Assembly (NCBI RefSeq): GCF_026213295.1
Contig: NC_079420.1
Coordinates: 19,762,974-19,826,973 of the forward strand
Direction of reading: 5' to 3'
DNA length: 64,000 nt
Origin: Gadus chalcogrammus
Taxonomy: Eukaryota; Chordata; Actinopteri; Gadiformes; Gadidae
The translations under genes were made by a program, and so were the position numbers. A model generated the notes under the pieces. The model saw only the letters and a program-made list of their open reading frames with translations, searched no databases and was not told the origin of the DNA. Position 1 is the first letter of the stretch, and each line of letters begins with the position of its first letter. Below, piece by piece: positions 1 to 11,380 of this stretch.

Positions 1-617
1 CAGGTAGTTTGATACCTCTGTTACCATGGTGATCCGTTTCACCCTGCTCCCCCCTATAAAGAACAACAACGGCTAACAAACTTGCTCACATGTAAGGTGG
101 CGTAGCAGATGCATTGACTGTGTGTCAGTCGGTGAGTCAGTCAGTGTGTGGAGGTGCTGTCGGTAACGGGAGCTGAAACAGCAGTGCCATGGCAGACAGG
201 GGTGCGTGTTGACATCCCAGCCCGGGGAAACAGGGCGTCATCGGTGTTGTTTACTCCTCAGCTCAACCTCCCTGAGAGTCTGCACGCTCTCTGTCTCTCT
301 CCGTCTCTCTCTCTCACCCAGCAGGCCCTTTTTGTTGACAACCCGAGCCAATATTTTCCTCCAGGTTTTGAGAGCGATAGAAGACTAGGTCCAAGGCTGG
401 TTCGGTGTTATTCTATAGTTTTTCTTGCTGCCTCGATAGAACAACCGAAGCAACACTGTTTAATGTTTCCCCTGCTCACGTCTAGACACCGGCGGAGCCT
501 CACCTCAGACTGTGTAGGCTTCCGTTGTTGTCCAGAAGCACACACAGCCAAGCTATTGATCCGGCCCAGAATCAATCGCCACTCATTAATTCAGCCGCCG
601 TGTTTCCCTCCTCAAAC

Positions 618-711
618 GGCCCCCTGAGCCTCGGCGGGACGGAGGAGGTAAACAAACACCTGAAGGCCCCCTGAGCCTCGGCGAGACGGAGGAGGTAAAC
701 AAACACCTGAA
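618..711. repeat. 47-bp tandem duplication
   Basis: Two copies of a 47-bp unit beginning ggccccctgagcctcggcg, differing at one base. Confidence 0.85.
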
Positions 712-2055
712 GCGCTCGCTCTATTCATTGAGAACGGCAGGAAGAAGCTAAAGAATATAATGGATACCGTGGTCATGGCCCTTCTGAACTCGTCAATAAT
801 CTACAGGATGAGTAACCGGTCCGCCGGTGAAGCCGTAAAGATAATTCCAGTGTTTGCGTCCCTGGAGTCGCCTGAAGGTATAGGAGACGTTAGGGCAGGT
901 GTGCCTGTTATTGCCTGGCTGTGTCTACACACCAGGAATGTGTTCCTGATCCGCGGGAGGGGGGCTTGATAGAAAGAGAAAGAAGAGTAGCGCTTTCTTG
1001 CATGCGATCTGTTGTGTTGAGCCGAACTGGCTCCCGGGCCCCTTGCCCTATCATTCCTGCAGCAGGTATCAAACAGAGTGAGCAGACAAGAGAGTTACTG
1101 TGCGATCCCTCCCACACCCCCCCCCACCTCCCTCCGCCCTGCCGACGCTGCCCCCATGTCCTCCACCCTCCACTCTTATTTTCGGAGGGCACAGCCGATA
1201 TTGCAGCCAGGGGCTAGTTTAGCAGACGACTAGCTGAGGTGTAGCCCGCCGCGGCGCGGCAGACTGCGTACAGGACACTGGGAGAGCCCCTGGGTAGAGG
1301 GGAACGGTCCGGGGCGTTTAAAGTACTTCTAATCAAATCACCGCCAGCCCCGGCGCAGCATGGAAACTTGGCTCCTGATAAGAGACGTGAAGTCGGGGCC
1401 AGCGCTTTGATGGGGTGATAGCTAAAGGATGGCGCCCTCTTTCCCCTCCGTGTCCCTGCGTGTTTATGTGTGTCTGTGTGGAGGTGTGTGTGTGTGTGCC
1501 TGTTCCCTTACGCCTCAAGTTATCTGTTCACCCTATAGCTGTCCACTAACCTGTCAAGTGAGTGTGTCTGCGTGTTCGTGTGTGTGCGTTTGTGAGCCCT
1601 GCTCTCCCCACATTCCCGCGGTGGTCTGGATTGTTCCACGCCACCAGAGCTAATGTGTGACTCATCACGGCGTCCCGTCCGGTCAATGTTTACCACAGCG
1701 GTACACAACACCCGTGATTTGTCGTGACCTCTGAGCACAACAACAAGCGCTCCGCTGTGTCGCCACTCCAGCTCACGGTGAAGTTAACCCTCGCCACTTC
1801 TAATATCCCTCTGCTATTAGGCGGCCACATGGTGATATGTTGTTGACTCCCGTCCAGAGGCTGCTGCCCGTGCGCTGCTGCAGTGGGTAGAGTCCCAGGC
1901 CTGCCATTTGTTGCAGTTTATGATGTGCAATTTGGCTGCTTCCCCCGCAGCAGTGGCGAGCCTAACAAGACCTCGATGAAACATTTGGAACAACAAATGA
2001 CGACGCATCCGGGGAGATATTTCTCAAGCAAATACAGAAACGGCCCTCCTGGCTC

Positions 2056-2184
<129 letters not shown>

Positions 2185-2702
2185 TTGTGTCGTGTGTAAT
2201 ACGTGTTCAGGTTCACACTTGTATGTCAGTGGAGGAAAATGCTTGTGGGCATCGGAGCGGGAGACTGAGGCAGAGTGATCTGTGTGGGAAAACCCTTGGG
2301 CTAGATTAGTTATTTTGATGACGAGGCCTCCTATTGGAGGCCCGGCGGTACTGCGGTCCCGGGGGTCCGCGGGATCGTGCGTGAGGTCTTTGGCGACGAG
2401 GGTATGGGGGGTGGGGGGCAAAGGGCAGGTTTCCCAGAGCACGGACTCCTGAGCAGGCGGAGCTGGGTCGTTCTGTTGACCGGTTACCACCACATCCCCA
2501 CTTCTGCGTTCCCGTGCCCGCCCCCCCCCCCACCCCCTCTCAGTGGGAGGGGGGGTTTGGGAAGCGGGTAAGAGAACGTCGGGAGGGAGGGTGGGAGGGG
2601 GAGGTCATGGTCCGGGCGCTTTTCAAACTGTGTCTCTGTGTGCTCCCTGAGTGTGAGCGTGCCACAACATTCCACAATAGAGTCCATTGTTTGTTCGAGG
2701 GT

Positions 2703-2704
<2 letters not shown>

Positions 2705-2752
<48 letters not shown>
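2705..2752. repeat. Poly-G run of 48
   Basis: Uninterrupted G on the + strand, a quadruplex-capable homopolymer and a likely site of assembly length error. Confidence 0.97.
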
Positions 2753-2753
<1 letters not shown>

Positions 2754-3401
2754 GCGTGGGTATTTTGCTTCTGTCATTTCTGGAAGTCTTGTGTTTGACA
2801 TGGTGGGGGCACAGTGCTTCCTCTGGATGCTCAAGCCGCTCGCTTTCTCTTTTCTTTCTTTTTTTTTTTTGTACGTCTGGGCCGGCTGCTCAGAGCCTTG
2901 TTCTGTCTCTTGTTGCGCTCCACTTGTTCTACGGTCGCTGCTTGTGCGTCATCTCGACGCCTTTCGAGTCGCTTTCTCTGTCACCAGCTTTATCAGTGTC
3001 GGACACCATCATCACATTTTAAAGTAACTTGCATCAAGAATGCAAAAAAAAAATATTAGTCTTAGTTAAATAAAATGTATGTATGTATTAAATGATATGT
3101 TCAGTTCATCTACAGTATGGAAAGGCAACTGAAGACACACTATATGTTAATCATTTACACTTGTGGAGATTGCTATCAATTTGTGGCTGACAGGAGACGA
3201 ATGTTTTGGTATTATGTTTCTGTGTGTTTGTGTATGGGTGTGTGTGCCCTTATGTGTGTGTGTGTGACTGTTTGTGTGTGTGTGTGTGTGTGTGCCCGTA
3301 TGTGTGCTTGTGTTGAGCGAGGCGATGTCGTGCCTTGAGAGAGACACCGCATATGTCCCCCCTGCCATCTGTCCCCGACCCGTCTACCCCAAGCTGCACC
3401 G

Positions 3402-3466
3402 TCACCACCACCACCACCACCACCACCACCACCCCTACCACTGACACCACCACCACCACCACTGCC
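3402..3466. repeat. (ACC)n trinucleotide tract
   Basis: Interrupted caccac repeats in intron 2. Open frames here encode only poly-Thr or poly-Val. Confidence 0.9.
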
Positions 3467-5261
3467 AGGAGCACCCCACCCGCTGCCTCCTCACGCGGTT
3501 GGTGCAGCGGTGACATTTCACCTCTCCTCCACGGACCCGCTCTGACTCCTCCTTAATCCCATTTAGTGCTAATCTGTTGGGCTGTTTTGTGGCAGAGGTG
3601 GCGGTGGTGGAGGGTGGAGGCTGCTGGGTTCAGCCCAGCCTCTGTTGAAGGCGCCGATGCCAGCCCTTGTTATTGGGCTCCACAACAGCCCAGAACATTG
3701 CCTCAGGGGAGGTTTATATTCCCCAGCTCCCCAGCGTTATGTGGCTTCAGCTGTTAACTATTCTGATAATAAGCGTTTGATCGGTCTGAATTATGATTAT
3801 TTTAGCGACGGATGATTGAGATGTTATACACTTTGAGTTGACTACCCTTGACTTGAGTCCATTCAGCTAATAATAACTCGATGATGTAAAAATGCTTACG
3901 CCAGACTTGAGACCTTTGTGAACTAAATGTTTTTTGCTGACAGTTGCCATGTGAGAACTTTGTAGAACCAAAAAGCAACATCGATTTTTAATTGCTTGTA
4001 ATAGGATTATTGTAATTACTCGGGAATGCAATTCACACATCAAACATAATTGTTTTCACATGCATCTTCAATAGCATGTTTGTATGTTTGTGTCATTCAG
4101 GATTCTCAGACGTATCACAACCAATTATTCTCCATCATGTCCCTGTTCCTTATTTATTTCAGTCTGCAAAATCTTTCCCACACCCGAAACTTCACCTTTG
4201 TCTGGTAAATAGAAAGGAAACCAGCCGATTGGGACTCCTGGGAATGGCTTGTTTAAAGCGTGTGTGCGTGTGTGCTTGCTTGCTAGCATTTCTCATCCAT
4301 GTACCAAGAAAGCAGTCCATCTCAAGTTTTTTTGTGTATCAAAACCCTGGTTCTCTTGACCTTACAAAACCTTTGTTCTTCATTCTTTTTCTTTTTCTGT
4401 TATTTGTTAGTTCTTTCTTTCTACTATTTGTTCTGGCTGTGTTGTACAGTTGGGGTTGGGTTTTAACTGCACCACTGGACAGAGTTCACAGGGTGATGCT
4501 GAAGTCCAGCTGGGGATTCAGAGTGACGTTTGCTGCTATGAAGGTCCAGCGCCTTACTTATTTCACAATCGCTCTTGTGACGCATTAGCAAAGCTGCTGG
4601 CCTCATGCACGAAGCGCCTTGGACATGGAAACTAGCAAAAGATGTGAGGCTGGGAGGGATTACGGGATATCATGCACATATTGGCAAATAGGAACATGAA
4701 TGTGAAATGGTACTGAGTGGGAGATTTAAAGCAGCCATTTACAGTTGGTAGTGGTTGTCGGTCAAGGTTGCCTCTTCTTCAGCCTTATCCACATGGCATG
4801 GCTGAGAGTCAAGTGTAAGTGCAAGTGTACTACTGTCCATGCCAACGCAAGGAGCCAAGCTGCATGCACACAGCATACCCTGAGAGAGAGAGGGACAGGG
4901 GGAAAGAGGGAGAGGGGCATAGGGGGGGTAGAGAGTGAATTGTTGTAGTATTTCAAATACCAGAAACAGTATGGCTCTCTCTGCTACTACTTAGTTCCCC
5001 CCCTTCTTCCCTTGTACAAGGGTGGCCACGTGAGCTGTTGAGGTCCCTAAAAGGGGGAGAAAGAGGGAGAGGTAGGGAGCAAACAGTGTAGTAAAGTGAG
5101 AACAGAACTCTCCTCCCACTCCGAAAGGCGGAGGTGTAACATGGGGAAATAGAGACATGATGTCATCCGTAACCAATAGCAAGTGTGGGCTGAGGACTTG
5201 CTAAGGCCTGTCAGCTGTCTTGCTCCATCAGCTGGCTTGTTCAGCACTTGCAGCAGGAAAA

Positions 5262-5437
5262 CCATGCTAGGCCCATCGCTAGGCTCAGCGCTAGGCTCAG
5301 CTTAAGGCCCGACGCTAGGGTCAGCGATAGGCCTGGCGCTAGGTTCAGCGCTAGGCCCGGCGCTAGGCCCGGCGCTAGTCCCGGCGCTACGCCCGGCGCT
5401 ACGCCCGGCGCTAGGCCCGGCGCTAGGCCCGGCGCTG
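5262..5437. repeat. 12-bp minisatellite, unit ggcgctaggccc
   Basis: About fourteen copies of a GC-rich 12-mer, degenerate on the left and near-perfect on the right. Confidence 0.92.
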
Positions 5438-5617
5438 TCTCAGTCTCTTGCCCCTTTAAACACAGCTTGGTCAGTCCCACAGTCCCCTCTGGTTGTGACC
5501 CTTGTATATCATACCCCTTATATAATATCATATTAACATCTCCTTCAGCTCAGCTGCATATGGAACCTTTTCAACCTTATGGTTCCCTACTGAACTGTAT
5601 GGTGATCTGTCATCCAG

Positions 5618-5750
<133 letters not shown>

Positions 5751-6174
5751 GTGGTAAAATTGTAGTGCTGTGGTTTAATTTATTCTGAACTTTACTCAAT
5801 CTACAAACCACCGGCCTCTAGTTGTATTAGCATTTGAGGAACCACCCTATGTTCAGCACAGGGCTGAATCGCAAGTCATTCTGGCATGAATTTTTACAAG
5901 ATCTTATAAATATATTATACCGGCCTTTAATGTTGATATGTATTTTGGCAATGTTTTGGATCGGGGCACGTCGTTAAATAATCAGCATTGTTGTTGGGAG
6001 GATGTATAAAAGGTTTTGTTTTGCCAATGCTTAGTAGCTGGACCGTATGCAGGTTTCCCCATACATTAAATCGCCAGGAACTTCCCGACATTGAACTGAA
6101 GGGTGAAATGTAAAGCAGCATAGCGCTGCTGGGGAGAAGAATTCATCAAATCACAATTAAAGGCATTCTGAACG

Positions 6175-6700
6175 TGTTTTTTTAAAGGGGCACTTTTTAA
6201 CGATCATTTATAGATTTCGTGGCACCTAGCAGAACTGACTTTGCAGAAATTAAATATAGTTGTCAATAGCGTTTTATTAGTGTATAATCCCATGCAAGTT
6301 CTTTTATTTGTGGCCAATTAAGTAGGAAGAAATTCACATTCGAAAATGCGTCCATTATGGCTGCAGTCTTGAGTGTTGGTGTGTACCTGCATCAGCCTTG
6401 GGATCAGCCATTTAATGAGAATATGACGTATGTCCCAGTAGACTGCATGTCTGGTCAATGCCGAGCCTGTGCTGAGGCAGGTTGACGTAACGCTGGCGTT
6501 CCTAGATGTTGTGAGCGACGATATCTTTTCAAACCCCCTCCCCCTCTTTTTGTGCAGCAGATCCTTATTTGGTGCGGCTTTTGCGAGCCGCTAGTGTGAA
6601 CAAGCAAACAGTTAGTTCATTGTTTACGGTTGTTGTATTGGCTGCAAAGGTTGATATTACATCTGTAAGGTTACAGTAGCCCTACTGGCTACAGCACAAC
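6175..6700. repeat. Possible dispersed fish repeat
   Basis: The segment containing gtggcacctagcagaactga and ttattagtgtataatc resembles an interspersed element I associate with many teleost introns. Ends and class are not defined from this copy alone. Confidence 0.4.
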
Positions 6701-7359
6701 TTGGCAGTAAATGCCTGACCCGGGGAGGTTTTGCCTGTTCTCCTGAACGCCCGTTATCTCCTTGAGAAGCCTTTGATGTTAAAGGATCAAATAAAGAGCT
6801 GGAGTGCCACCAGCCATTTCCTGCCATAAAGTGTACCGATCACGTGACGTAATGGCTGGCCTCTTCAGTCTTATCAGTGTGTAAACATGACACAAAGTCA
6901 CCAATGAGTGAACTTGGGCGAGGAATAAACCCAACTGTGTAAACCACCTGTGAGCGTTTCACCAGATAAGCAGGTGGGAAGCTGACAATGTTCCACAAAC
7001 TAACGATTACGTCCATTGAAGTCCGGAAGCGAGGCGCATGCCCTTTGCAAGCGGCGCGGTCCTCCTCTGTATCCGCGTTGATTGCAGATGTGTAATTTTA
7101 AGACCCAGATGTTCCCGCAGCGAGGACGTGTCTGGAAGACGTGGCTGGTAATTAAATGTCCCCATCCTTTGCTCTTTCCATAGCAATGTGTGTTGAGGTT
7201 GGTAAAGGTTGTAGGTGCCGTTCCGCCCTAGCAACAGCAATCTGCGATCCACTGAGGCCTGTGGCAGCGCTGGACACCCGCCACACATGACGGCCCGCTA
7301 TGGTAGCGCTTCATTAGAAAAACAGTTACAATTTCAAATTAAGGGAGCCGTTTCACATT

Positions 7360-7455
7360 ATGCTGAGGGAGGGAGGGAGAGAGGGAGGGAGGGAGGGGGG
7401 GAGAGGGAGAGGGAGAGAGAGGGAGAGAGGGGGAGAGGGGGAGAGAGGGAGAGGT
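7360..7455. repeat. Purine (GA/GGGA) tract
   Basis: About 95 bp of degenerate gggaga repeats. Confidence 0.9.
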
Positions 7456-9070
7456 TTCTCCCAAACAGGCCAGGTCATGCCAGCCACACGCAGCCGTGCT
7501 GAGAGAATCCTTGAAGCTCTGAGGGCTTTTTGAATTAATGAGGAAAGCTGCTAAGAATGTCTGTCTTTCGGGCTAAAAATAGCCCAACCAAGGTGGTCTT
7601 CATCGGGGATGAACAGAACAGAGAAACCTAGACATCTCACGTCCCCCGGTGGTATATTTAGGAATAAATCAACAAACAATTTGAATCATCCACTGATAGG
7701 AAAGACGAGCCTCTGCGAATATATGCCGCTTTATCCTGTCTGGTGTGTCAGTGCTTCACAGCTCTCTTGTGTTTCGATTTTTCCATTGGGGGAGAAATGC
7801 TAATGTTGATGCTAACTTTATTCCATTGAATGAAAACATTATGTTTACTTTCAAACAGAACTTGGGTGGATTCTGATTTGTACCATACGGCATCCAAATA
7901 AATAGCAGTGATACAAGAAGAGAACCAGATCAGCCTCAGCCACGAGGTCTCTGTGTTCAGCTCCCAACACCGCTGTTTCTTTAACTGTGCTGAGAGCGGT
8001 AATAAAGACATCCGGTATTTTCACACTGGGGGCGGTGCTGCGTGTGCATGTGTGTGTGTGTGTGTGTGACTGTGTGTGTCTGTATGCGGGTATGTGTGTG
8101 CGTGATAACAGACGGTAAAAAACAATAATACAAGCGGCAGCTGTAGCGAGCCCAGTCCTGAGGGGTAAAGGGAAGGGTTTTGTGTGGGGGTGTGTTTGTG
8201 CGGGTCTGTTTGTGTGTGGGTGTGCATGCGTGTGTTGTTGTGACTGAACACGGGTGAGGGGAAATGCCATGCATGCCTGAACACACAGACCAGCACATAG
8301 TTTGTGTGAAAAACACAGCACTGGTCTTTAGTGGGCATGGGAGTGGAAGAGACCCAGGAACACAACGATTGGCAGGGGTGAACGGGTTCACACACGTACC
8401 CACGTGCCAGCGCACGACACACAAAAACACACACACACACACACACACACACATGCGCGTATCGAAACACACACCTTTGTTGGAGCAGAGATTTAGCCGA
8501 GCCCGGTGTGCGGCAGCTGTCTGCACGGAGCCTGACACGCCCACGTCATGACGCCATGGCCCGCCCCCCCCCCGCCTCCCCCCAGCCTCTCTCTCCAAAA
8601 CAAACCTGACAACCCCTCGCTTTGATCTGCACAATGGCTCACCCCTGGTGAAGATGAAACGCACCAGATCAGCCCCTCTCCTTCTCTTTGTTGGGATCGG
8701 GGGGGTGGTGTATGTGCGGTGGTGGAGGATGGGGGGTGTGTGTGTGTGTGGTGGTGGTCAGGGGGGGGGTATTAGGTAACGTCTGTCCTGAGCAGGGTGT
8801 TTTGCGGGGCTTGGATTCTGTGTTGTGGTGGAGGCCCGTCGCTGTGTGGAGAGGAAGCCTCCTCCAGCGGGGCCGTCGGGGGCCCGGGGCGTCTGAAACA
8901 AGTGTCGGTATTGATCCTGTAGTGGAGCTCAGTGGGGGGGGGGGGGGCGGGGGGCCGCCGGATGAGGATGTGGGCTGATGGAGCCCCGGGGCTGGGAGAG
9001 AGGGGGTGTGTTGGCGCATGGTCCGGTCCTGGTGGGCCTGCTGTCAGCTACTGTTCTGTCCTGCTGACCC

Positions 9071-9930
9071 GCTCCTCTCTCCTCCTCCCTCCTCCTCCTC
9101 TCTCTCCTCCTCCTCCTCTCCTCCTCTCTCCTCCTCTCTCCTCCTCCTCTCTGCTCCTCTCTCCTCCTCTCTGCTCCTCTCTCCTCCTCTCTCCTCCTCT
9201 CCTCTCCTCCTCTCCTCCTCCCTCCAACCCCTCTCTCCTCCTCTCTGCTCCTCCTCTCCTCCTCTCTCCTCTCTGCTCCTCCTCCCTCCTCCTCCTATCT
9301 GCTCTTCCTCTCTCCTCCTCTGCTTCTCTCCTCCTCTCTGCTCCTCCTCTCTCCTCCTCTCTGCTCCTCTCTCCTCCTCTCTGCTCCTCCTCTCCTCCTC
9401 TCTGCTCCTCCTCTCTGCTCCCCTCTGCTCCCCTCTCCTCCCCTCTCCTCCTCTCTCCTCCTCTCTCCTCCTCCCTCCTCCTCCTCCTCTCTCTCCTCCT
9501 CTCTGCTCCTCTCTGCTCCTCTCTCCTCCTCTCCTCTCCTCCTCTCCTCCTCCCTCCAACCCCTCTCTCCTCCTCTCTGCTCCTCCTCTCCTCCTCTCTC
9601 CTCTCTGCTCCTCTCTGCTCCTCCTCTCCTCCTCCCTCCTCCTCCTCCTCTCTGCTCTTCCTCTCTCCTCCTCTGCTTCTCTCCTCCTCCTCTCTCCTCC
9701 TCTCTGCTCCTCCTCTCTCCTCCTCTCTCCTCCTCTCTCCTCCTCTCTCCTCCTCCCTCCTCCTCCTCCCTCCTCCTCCTCCTCTCTCTGCTCCTCTCTG
9801 CTCCTCTCTCCTCCTCTCTGCTCCTCCTCTCTGCTCCTCCTCTCCTCCTCTCTGCTCCTCTCTCTCCTCCTCTCTGCTCCTCCTCTCTGCTCCTCCTCTC
9901 TGCTCCTCCTCTCTGCTCCTCTCTCCTCCT
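9071..9930. repeat. 860-bp polypyrimidine satellite
   Basis: Almost pure C/T made of ctcctctctgctcct-type units. A landmark cctccaaccc recurs at 9221 and 9553, showing a higher-order period of 332 bp. Confidence 0.95.
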
Positions 9931-10673
9931 ATGCCTATTTAATACATATGCCAGAACTTTTTTTTTTATTAAATCTCAACTATTCGTATTGTTTAAAAAA
10001 AGTACTATAAAGTACAGTTTATCCATCCTTGTACCAAGCCCTGAACCAATAACCCAGGTTTGTTATTGGTGGAGGGTGTGATAGGAGGGTGTGATAGGAG
10101 GGTGAATAGGCGGTTCTTTGTAATCCTTGTGATCTATCCTCACTGAGACGGCGAGCCTGTTGTTTCGTTAGAGGTGATGAGTCATCGGACGTTCCCCGGG
10201 GTTCGGTTCCTAGCCGCCCGCCACCCCGCAGGTATTCCCTGAAGGTATGCTTTCTCCTAGTCCGGGAAAAAGCTGTGCTTAATCCCTATGGTTACGGTCC
10301 CCCCCCTCGATCCCTCCCTCCCTGCCTCTCTCCCTCCCGCCCGCACCAGAGAGGACTTGTTTACCATCTCTGCTCCAGACTCAATAACATGTCACTCACC
10401 GAGGCTGGAACCGCCCCCGCCTGCCTGCTATTGGTCCACTGGAAATCTCACAGTTTCCCCCCCTGCCACCCGCCACCGGTCCTCTGTGAATAATGGATGA
10501 TTTCCCAACCGTCTGTCCCACTTCCTATTCATCCGGAGGTGAAAATAATGGACTTATGTGTTTAATTCAGCCTTTCTTGTGTGATTTGGTTCCCTCGCAT
10601 CGTTCCCTCTCATTGTTGTCACCTCAAAAAAAGAAGCAGCATCAAATTCTTTCTTTTTTAATTGCCGCGTTTG

Positions 10674-10684
10674 TGTGTGTGTGT

Positions 10685-10720
<36 letters not shown>
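10674..10720. repeat. (TG)n tract
   Basis: A short, slightly interrupted dinucleotide tract in intron 2. Confidence 0.9.
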
Positions 10721-10721
<1 letters not shown>

Positions 10722-10856
10722 GTTAACACAGTAGTATTATCCTCTGCTGGGTGTTCTCCGTCCAGCTGCACTGCAGTTGCACACGCAGCGCTCTGTTGTC
10801 ACTCGGGTGAAATAATAATGATAATATTACTGATGTAGCGTCCGCTCGCACCACCA

Positions 10857-10973
10857 CACACCCCAACCCACCCTGCACCGCACCACACACACACACACAC
10901 CCCGTCCACCCCCACACCGCACCATACACACACACACACACACACACACACCCCGTCCACCCCCACACCGCAC

Positions 10974-11012
<39 letters not shown>

Positions 11013-11073
11013 CGTCCACCCCCACACCGCACCATACACACACACACACACCCCGTCCACCCCCACACCGCAC

Positions 11074-11134
<61 letters not shown>

Positions 11135-11190
11135 CGTCCACCCCCACACCGCACCATACACACACGCACACACCCCGTCCATCCCCACCC
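10857..11190. repeat. Compound minisatellite with (CA)n spacers
   Basis: A constant core of about 28 bp (ccccgtccacccccacaccg plus caccata) recurs five or six times, separated by (CA)n spacers of different lengths. Confidence 0.93.
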
Positions 11191-11227
11191 TGCACCAACG
11201 CAGACAGTGTTGACAATGTTCTTTGCC

Positions 11228-11380
11228 AGACCTCTCTCTCTCGCTCTCTCGCTCTCTCGCCCTCTTGCTCTTTCGCTCTCTCTCCTTTCTCTCTCGCTCT
11301 TTCTTGCTCGCTCTTTCTTGCTCGCTCTTTTTTGCTCTTTCTTGCTCTATACTGCTCTCCCTCTCTCTCTTTCTATCTCG
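11228..11380. repeat. Pyrimidine-rich tctcgctctttc repeat
   Basis: Degenerate ctctcgctctttcttgctcg units over about 150 bp. Confidence 0.85.

Noticed and set aside
760..969. Possible igf1r exon 1 or 2 or alternative first exon
   Set aside because: The frame has no similarity to the signal peptide or L1 domain and no convincing donor in phase with exon 3.
8932..10010. Long open frames rich in Ser/Leu/Pro
   Set aside because: They are translations of the polypyrimidine array; no domain, no splice context, and several frames are open at once.
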